25,003 nt of DNA. Source: Chrysochromulina parva. Lineage: Eukaryota > Haptophyta > Prymnesiales > Chrysochromulinaceae. The DNA lies in NCBI GenBank assembly GCA_002887195.1, contig PJAB01000507.1, positions 1-25,003 of the forward strand, read 5' to 3'. The notes beneath the pieces were generated by a model, which saw only the letters and a program-made list of their open reading frames with translations, did no database searches and was not told the DNA's origin. Below are positions 8,337-13,312 of the stretch, piece after piece. Position numbers and translations under genes: made by a program. How positions within the stretch are numbered: the first letter of the stretch is position 1; each line of letters opens with the position of its first letter.

Positions 8337-9547
8337 TCAAGGACACTCGAGGGCGCTCGCCTGCATCCGATCGAGAGTATGCAACGTGTCGGCGTCCACG
8401 TGGTGGAACGAGAGGGGCGGCAGCACGAGGCCCACCTGAGGAGGGACGCAATCAGAGGGCCACCAGATGAGGGACGCAATCAGAGGGCCACCAGATGAGG
8501 GATGCAATCAGATACCATCAGAGGGTACTCAGAGAGGGGCGGTAGCACGAGGCCCACCGGCACCGAGCCCGGCGGCGGCCGCTTCTTATGCACGATCACG
8601 CCGGGAGCCTCCGCATGAAACGTCCGAACCCACTCCACTTTGATGCCTGCATCGACGAGGCACTGGGCCACCCGCACGTCGCCCGGCCAGTTCCACGTGT
8701 ACTCAAGCTCACACTTGGCTAGGACTGGTAGCGCCGCCACGAGCGCGCCACGCGAGACGCAGATGCCCGCCCCGCCGTTGGCGAAGAGCGGCTGCCGCTT
8801 GCCAGGGATGACGCCTTCGAGGTGCGGCGCGGCGATGAAGGCGTACCCTAGATAGTGAGGCTGGTCCGGGTTGTACTTGGCGAGCGTCGCGAGCATCGTG
8901 GGTGTGAACGCGTATGAGTCGTCGTCGGCCATGTAGATCCACTTGGGCAGTGGCTCGTGCCGCGCCGCGAAGCGCGCCTGCGCTGGCGCCGAGAAGAAGT
9001 GCTCCGCGAGGGCCCGAAGGATCGGCACCGCGCGCCAGTTGCCGCCCGAGAAAATGCGCTCGAACTCGGAGGGCTTGAAGGTGTGCGCGATCACGGGTGC
9101 GCGCAGCTCGGCGCTCGTGCCCTCCTCGGCCGTATCCGTGAAGAAGACCACGCGCCGCGCACGCCGTAGCCACGTGTCCAACTGCGCGCGGCAGCGCGTG
9201 CGGTGGAAGCGGCGGCACGTCATGATGCCGACGACCACGTCCGCCATAGTGACGGTGCCAGTGGCGGCGGCTCCGCGCGGCGGCAGCGCGACATCCACTG
9301 CGGGCGCGGCCACAAGCCCGCTGACGCCAAGCGTGTGCGAGGCGGTCGCACCCGTACCCGTCGTCGTACACGGCGAGCAAAAGGCACCCACGCACGTGAC
9401 GATCATCGGGAACCCCGCGAGGGCGAGCAGCACGAGGAGTATGCATATGACTGGGCGCTCGCGCGCGAGCTTCAGCGCGTACAGCTGGAGGCGCGCGTAC
9501 AGCAAGCCTGGAGGCACGTTGGGCTTGGTGCCGCCGTGCGGAAGCAT
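8337..9547 (-). CDS. Fringe-like GT31 glycosyltransferase (type II membrane protein), two exons
   Basis: The model is exon 1 at 9547-8558, an inferred intron, then exon 2 at 8435 to the TGA at 8339-8337, giving 362 residues. The first in-frame ATG is at 9547. A short cytosolic N-terminus precedes a signal anchor at residues 31-56 (PVICILLVLLALAGFPMIV), typical of Golgi enzymes. The catalytic part shows VVVGIMTCRRFHRTRC, RVVFFTDTAEE, the metal-binding DXD site WIYMADDDSY (Asp208-210), FANGGAGICVSR, and the C-terminal acidic site WPGDVRVAQCL. This is the Fringe/beta-1,3-glycosyltransferase pattern: transfer of a sugar from a nucleotide sugar to a glycan in the Golgi lumen. Donor and acceptor cannot be read from the sequence. 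After splicing the end reads PPLSFHHVDADTLHTL; this SFHHV-type motif is common at the end of this family and supports the splice. Without splicing the frame would end in SEYPLMVSDCIPHLVAL at 8480. Confidence 0.85.
8436..8557 (-). other. Inferred 122-bp GT-AG intron in the GT31 gene
   Basis: On the minus strand the donor GTGGGC begins at 8557 and the acceptor CCTCCTCAG ends at 8436. The length is not a multiple of three and the unspliced frame stops inside it. Splicing is phase 0 and restores the conserved-looking SFHHV ending. Branch-like CTGAT motifs and a short pyrimidine run (TCCCTCCTC) precede the acceptor. Confidence 0.7.
8441..8512. repeat. 28-bp minisatellite inside the intron
   Basis: Two identical 28-bp copies (8441-8468 and 8469-8496, starting GAGGGACGCAATCAGAGGGC) and a partial third (8497-8512, one mismatch). 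There are no unique spacers, so this is not a CRISPR array. A weaker echo (ATCAGAGGGTACTCAG) continues to about 8531. Confidence 0.95.
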
Positions 9548-9759
9548 CGGGCTCAAGAGCGACGTGTGAAGAGGAAACTTGTCCCATCCGTGTTCTAACC
9601 AAACCGATCCGCCTGGCTTGGAACCCTTTCTTGGGCACCAACGGCCAACAATTAATTCTTTTCGAAGCTGTTCAAACTTACGCGCTTTTCGAGCTCGAGG
9701 TTCTCGGAGATGGAGAGCTCGAATCGAAACACTTTCTTCTATTCAGGCCGCACCCCAAC
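9548..9759. promoter_or_regulatory. Divergent promoter region between the GT31 and plastid-protein genes
   Basis: 212 bp separate the two start codons. An AT-richer patch (CAACAATTAATTCTTTTC near 9647) stands out from the GC-rich background and could hold core promoter elements. CTTTCTTCTATTCAG, ending at 9746 and 13 nt before the ATG at 9760, resembles a 3' splice site. A 5'-UTR intron in the plus-strand gene is therefore possible but unproven. Confidence 0.4.
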
Positions 9760-10671
9760 ATGCCTACCCGCACGGTTGTGCTCCTCGTGGCGCTGACGTC
9801 GTCGGCGTCGGCGCTTGTGCTCTCGCCTGCACCGCTGCGTGCCGCGACGACCGCCATCAGCTCGCGCGCCGGCAACATCCTCGCACAGGAGACCGCCATG
9901 AAGGCACCGACGGGCTGGATGGCCCTGTGGCCCGAGGAGAAGAAGGCTGACATCCGCATCGAGGGTGGCAAGACGCTGAAAACCTTCAAGATGCCGGACT
10001 ACGCTGAGCGCGTGCAGTACATCATCCAGTCTCCCAACGGCCGCCCCGTCAAGGCCAAGGTCGAGCTGTGGATCGGGCCGATCCGCTGCGTGCACGAGAT
10101 GATCTACGACAGCATGAGCGGCGGAACGTTCCCGCTGCGTGCGACGCTCAAATTCAAGAAGCTCTCGCCCGTGCTTAAGATCTCGGGCGACGGTGACTTT
10201 GAGTTCCCGCTCGTCTGCGGTGTCTTCGTGCCCAGCCCTGAGGAGTCGAAAGTGATCGGCAACTATTGCGAGAAGGACATGTTCTACAACTCGCCGATGA
10301 AGGAGGCGGTGCAGGGCGGGCAGGACTGGTCGGCCAAGGGCGGCGGCGGCGCCATCAAGTCCTTCCCCATCCCCTCGAGCTGGGAGAAGGTGCAGGTCAT
10401 GGTCTGGTCCGGGGACGTTGGCAAGAAGTCGTTCAAGACGAACATTGAGCTGCTGCAGGGGCCGAACAACGCGAAGCAGCACATCAACCTGCGGTGTGGA
10501 GGCTCGACGCAGCCGTACCATGCGGTGCTTGACACTCCCGGTGAGGGCTGGATGATCCGCTGCAACTCCAAGAAGTACCTTGAGGACGGCAAGTTTGAGA
10601 TCGCCGTCGCGCCCTTCGGCCCAACGGGCGACGTCGACATGTCAAAGGCGGTGAAGCTGGGCGGCTTCTAG
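9760..10671 (+). CDS. Plastid-targeted protein with a duplicated beta-rich domain
   Basis: 303 residues from the first in-frame ATG. Residues 1-18 form a signal peptide (MPTRTVVLLVALTSSASA) followed by an Ala/Ser/Arg leader without acidic residues (LVLSPAPLRAATTAISSRAG). That is the bipartite layout used for complex plastids, although the residue after ASA is Leu, not the usual Phe. The mature part has two related units, about 69-131 (KTFKMPDYAERVQ ... KVELWIGP) and 199-286 (KSFPIPSSWEKVQ ... NIELLQGP). I recall similar uncharacterised sequences in other chromalveolate algae, but cannot name a function. It probably sits in the plastid stroma or attached to its membranes. It is divergent from the GT31 gene and lies upstream of the GT2 gene on the same strand. 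Confidence 0.75.
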   Translation: MPTRTVVLLVALTSSASALVLSPAPLRAATTAISSRAGNILAQETAMKAPTGWMALWPEEKKADIRIEGGKTLKTFKMPDYAERVQYIIQSPNGRPVKAKVELWIGPIRCVHEMIYDSMSGGTFPLRATLKFKKLSPVLKISGDGDFEFPLVCGVFVPSPEESKVIGNYCEKDMFYNSPMKEAVQGGQDWSAKGGGGAIKSFPIPSSWEKVQVMVWSGDVGKKSFKTNIELLQGPNNAKQHINLRCGGSTQPYHAVLDTPGEGWMIRCNSKKYLEDGKFEIAVAPFGPTGDVDMSKAVKLGGF

Positions 10672-10970
10672 AAGCGCTCGCGAGGTGGCACGCGCAGCGC
10701 CGGCATTCTGGACAGTGTTGTGAGCTACTCAGGAGCGTGGCATTGACGAATCGTATACAACGTGCATGCACGTGTCTCATACAGCTGTATGCATCAGCAT
10801 GCGAGCAAGCTCTCCCTTTCGTGGCGTCTGTAAGAGATGGCAGATGCGCTTTTCGCACGGAGTCACACGTCTGGCAACACACCTCTACAAAACTCCCGTG
10901 AACATCATGTGCATGCTTTTGAAGTTTGATCTCGGGCGTGTTAAATATTCCGCAAGCGCAAATCGCGAGG
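10672..10970. other. Intergenic region with two perfect palindromes
   Basis: No credible gene in these 299 bp. Two palindromes stand close together: 10760-10773 (ACGTGCATGCACGT, 14 bp) and 10779-10790 (ATACAGCTGTAT, 12 bp). They lie about 90-120 bp after one stop codon and about 180-210 bp before the next ATG, so they could belong to the 3' end of the plastid-protein gene or to the promoter of the GT2 gene. Confidence 0.5.
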
Positions 10971-12293
10971 ATGTCGAACGGCGCCGCGTCGTCGGCAAAG
11001 CTCTGCACACTTCCACAGCATCCACCGCTCGTATCGTTGATTGTCCTGACCTGCAATCGGCCTGGATTCCTGCACCTCGCGCTGGAATTGGCGGCGGCGC
11101 AGACCTATCCAAACCTTGAAGTTGTCGTCGTCGACGATGGCACCCACGCCATCCAGCGCTCACAGCTCCGTCGCCACGACAAGCTGCAAAGTACACGCCT
11201 CGTGCGGCTCGCGGCGCGAGCTTCGATAGGGGCCAAACGCAACGCTGGCGTCCGCGCCGCGAAAGGTCAAGTGCTGCTGACCTGGGACGACGACGACTTG
11301 CACCCTCCGGACCAGGTCGCGTCACTTGCGTGCCCAATCGTGACCAACCGCTCGGAGCTCACCGCGCTATCCTTCTCCTACCTCTCCAGGCTCACTCGAC
11401 GCGACGCGCTCTTTTTCCACTACGGCAAGGGGCGGGGCGGCAGCATCGAGACGGGCGCGTACCTCGGTTCCCTTGCCTTCCATCGCACGGTGGCGGAGGA
11501 GGCACTCTCGCACACTGGTGGGCGCCGCCTCCTCGCAGGGAGCGACGCGATACGACCGTACGCTTCAGGCGCAAGGCATCGTGCCGCCGCCGCCGCCGCC
11601 CCCGGACCGTTTCCGGACACCTCTCTCGCCGAGGATTTGCATTTCGTGGAACGGGCGCTCAACGGCTGCCACCGGATGCTAGTAGTGCCCGGGGTGCCTC
11701 TGGTGTACACGCGGCACGCGTCGGTGCACAACACGTGGCAGGTCAACTTTACGGGCCGCATGGCACCCTCCCAGGCAGTGCCACCGCCCAGCTTCGTTAA
11801 TGCCGCAATTCATCGCCAGTATGTGCAGGCCGAGGCGGACGCAGCTCGGCGCGGCGCATGCGTCGTGATCCATCGGTACCCGCCGCCCGACCTCCCGCGC
11901 CAGCTGCACTATCCTGACATGCCGAGCAAGTGCTGCCACGGCAGCGGCCGACGCCATACCAAGGCCCAGCTTCGCCGGCCATGCGCACCGTCGGCGTCTG
12001 AATGTAGCGCCACGTTCTGCGGCCAAAGCAAGGGAGAATGCTCTGCTAGTTGCTTGTGCCCAGAGGAGCGCTGGCACGGCGCGCCGGGCACTAGTGCGTG
12101 TGGACTCCATTGCTGCCGCTACTGGCGCGATTACTGGCGCGAGCACCCGGGGGCATGCACGAGCCTGAAGGCGACACGGCCGCTCAAGGTGCATGCCTGC
12201 CAGAAGCAGAACGAGGAGGAGAATCACAACCACGCACCCGTGCACCTCGCCCAGCGCCCACGCCATCACGACGGCAGGAAGCCGCGACCTTGA
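10971..12293 (+). CDS. Family 2 (GT-A fold) glycosyltransferase with Cys-rich C-terminal tail
   Basis: 440 residues from the first in-frame ATG at 10971; the frame is open upstream but without a Met. The N-terminal half is a GT2 domain: VSLIVLTCNRPGFL starts the first strand, VVVVDDG (Asp55-56) binds the nucleotide, SIGAKRNAGVRAAKG is the usual loop, WDDDDLHPP carries the DXD metal site (106-109), and AEDLHFVERAL (Glu221-Asp222) fits the catalytic ED position. The C-terminal 120 residues are Cys-rich (CSATFCGQSKGECSASCLC, CGLHCC), suggesting a disulphide-bonded module and hence a secretory location. No signal peptide or membrane helix is visible at this start, so an upstream exon is possible. 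Substrate unknown. The tail ends in a His/Arg-rich stretch. Confidence 0.82.
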   Translation: MSNGAASSAKLCTLPQHPPLVSLIVLTCNRPGFLHLALELAAAQTYPNLEVVVVDDGTHAIQRSQLRRHDKLQSTRLVRLAARASIGAKRNAGVRAAKGQVLLTWDDDDLHPPDQVASLACPIVTNRSELTALSFSYLSRLTRRDALFFHYGKGRGGSIETGAYLGSLAFHRTVAEEALSHTGGRRLLAGSDAIRPYASGARHRAAAAAAPGPFPDTSLAEDLHFVERALNGCHRMLVVPGVPLVYTRHASVHNTWQVNFTGRMAPSQAVPPPSFVNAAIHRQYVQAEADAARRGACVVIHRYPPPDLPRQLHYPDMPSKCCHGSGRRHTKAQLRRPCAPSASECSATFCGQSKGECSASCLCPEERWHGAPGTSACGLHCCRYWRDYWREHPGACTSLKATRPLKVHACQKQNEEENHNHAPVHLAQRPRHHDGRKPRP

Positions 12294-12361
12294 AAACCAG
12301 TGCCAAGTGAACTTAGAGCATTCTACTAAGACAGGATCACATTTCTAAGTGGCCGCCTCCA

Positions 12362-12964
12362 TCAGATGAGCGCGTCCTCTAGCAGCGGCGCACGTTCTGT
12401 CGGTGCTTTCTTGCCGTCGTGACCAGGGCTCTGCCCCTCGGGCTCGGCTGCCCGTCTCGCTATGCTCGCCTCCAACACATCGCGCGTGGCCTGGTCCGAC
12501 GACAGCGCGCACACCGTGTGACCCTCCTTGGTGCGTGCCTCGGCGTCACAGCCAGCGGCAAGCAGCACGGCGAGGCAGGCGGCATGCCCACACTCCGCCG
12601 CGCAATGAGCCGGCAACGAACCGTTTGAGCATGTGGCGGTGATGTCAGCTGCAGCAGCGAGCAGCTGGCGCACGCAAATGTCGTGGCCCCATCGAGCCGC
12701 ATGATGGCACGCCGTGAACCCCCACTCGTCCCGGATGTGCACATCGCAATACGGCGAGCTGAGAAGGAGTGCGACAATGTCGGTGTGCCCTTCTTGTGAC
12801 GCCAGCATCAGTGGGGTTGTGTTGCCTTCTTCCTTGTTCCGGTGGTTGACGTCGGCCGCCTTGGCCATGTAGTGAGCGACGCTCTCCACGTCGCCGTAAG
12901 ATGCTGCGGCCCACAGTGCTTCGTCCTTGATGTTGTCGGCCGTCTGCGAGGATCCTGCGCCCAT
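12362..12964 (-). CDS. Small ankyrin-repeat protein with myristoylation-type N-terminus
   Basis: The frame has an earlier ATG at 13066 (234 residues). I prefer the second Met at 12964 (200 residues) because it begins MGAGSSQ, a classic N-myristoylation signal (Gly2, Ser6), and the extra upstream residues are charged and unremarkable. Four ankyrin repeats follow at about 14-45, 47-80, 81-113 and 114-146 (NTTPLMLASQEGHTDIVALLL is the clearest). The tail is short and ends ERAPLLEDALI, whose ERAPLL matches the [DE]xxxL[LI] sorting signal. Together these suggest a membrane-attached adaptor on endomembranes or plasma membrane, which is inference. The 3' end faces the GT2 gene only 68 bp away. The 5' end diverges from the RBR/LRR gene. 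Confidence 0.8.
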   Translation of the reverse strand: MGAGSSQTADNIKDEALWAAASYGDVESVAHYMAKAADVNHRNKEEGNTTPLMLASQEGHTDIVALLLSSPYCDVHIRDEWGFTACHHAARWGHDICVRQLLAAAADITATCSNGSLPAHCAAECGHAACLAVLLAAGCDAEARTKEGHTVCALSSDQATRDVLEASIARRAAEPEGQSPGHDGKKAPTERAPLLEDALI

Positions 12965-13312
12965 TGTTTGCGGACTTTTTGAGGCAACGAGAATAAACTT
13001 ATCGACCTCGACGCGTCCAACCTCTTCATCTTCCCGATGTCCGTCGAAGACGCTCCACCAGATCATGAATCATGTGGAAACTGGATGTCGCGGGCAAAGA
13101 GCCGGGCGAGTCAATCACATTTACATGTACCGATGATACTGGTAGGTGCCGCTTATTTTCGTTAGCTCGTGCGTGCACATAAAGCCGGGCGGGGTGTACA
13201 GCTCAAGGATCCGAGATGGTGCTCGTTTTGCGTTCTCCTTCTGCTCGCTTTTGGATCTCAAACACAAAAGCGAGCAAATTGTTCCCTCACGCTTGCTTTT
13301 CGATCTCGCTCG
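12965..13312. promoter_or_regulatory. Divergent region between the ankyrin and RBR/LRR genes
   Basis: About 350 bp hold both leaders and a likely shared promoter; the part up to 13066 could be coding if the ankyrin protein starts at the upstream Met. A TATA-like CACATAAAGCC lies near 13176, about 130 bp before the plus-strand ATG. The plus-strand leader contains the hairpin described separately. Confidence 0.4.
13242..13276 (+). repeat. Perfect 12-bp inverted repeat (hairpin) in the 5' leader of the RBR/LRR gene
   Basis: Arms 13242-13253 (TGCTCGCTTTTG) and 13265-13276 (CAAAAGCGAGCA) are exact complements around an 11-nt loop. The second arm ends 36 nt before the ATG. A partial direct echo (GCTTGCTTTTCGATCTCGCTC) follows immediately, up to the start codon. 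Confidence 0.85.

Larger units (their letters stand above)
8410..8558. repeat. 27-bp direct repeats flanking the GT31 intron
   Basis: The 27-bp segments 8410-8436 and 8532-8558 differ at one base (C8421 versus T8543). On the minus strand both begin GGTGGGCCTCGTGCT and encode VGLVLPPLS. They are 122 bp apart, exactly the intron length, so the donor lies at the start of one copy and the acceptor just before the other. Confidence 0.95.

Noticed and set aside
8318..8479. Upstream extension of the 404-codon frame through the GT31 exon and intron
   Set aside because: It begins with TTG inside the inferred intron, has no ATG before 8317, and overlaps the SFHHV exon in another frame.
8441..8512. CRISPR-like direct repeats
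   Set aside because: The 28-bp units are head to tail with no unique spacers and lie in a eukaryotic gene.
13242..13276. Bacterial-type rho-independent terminator
   Set aside because: The genome is eukaryotic, no U-run follows the hairpin, and it lies before a start codon.
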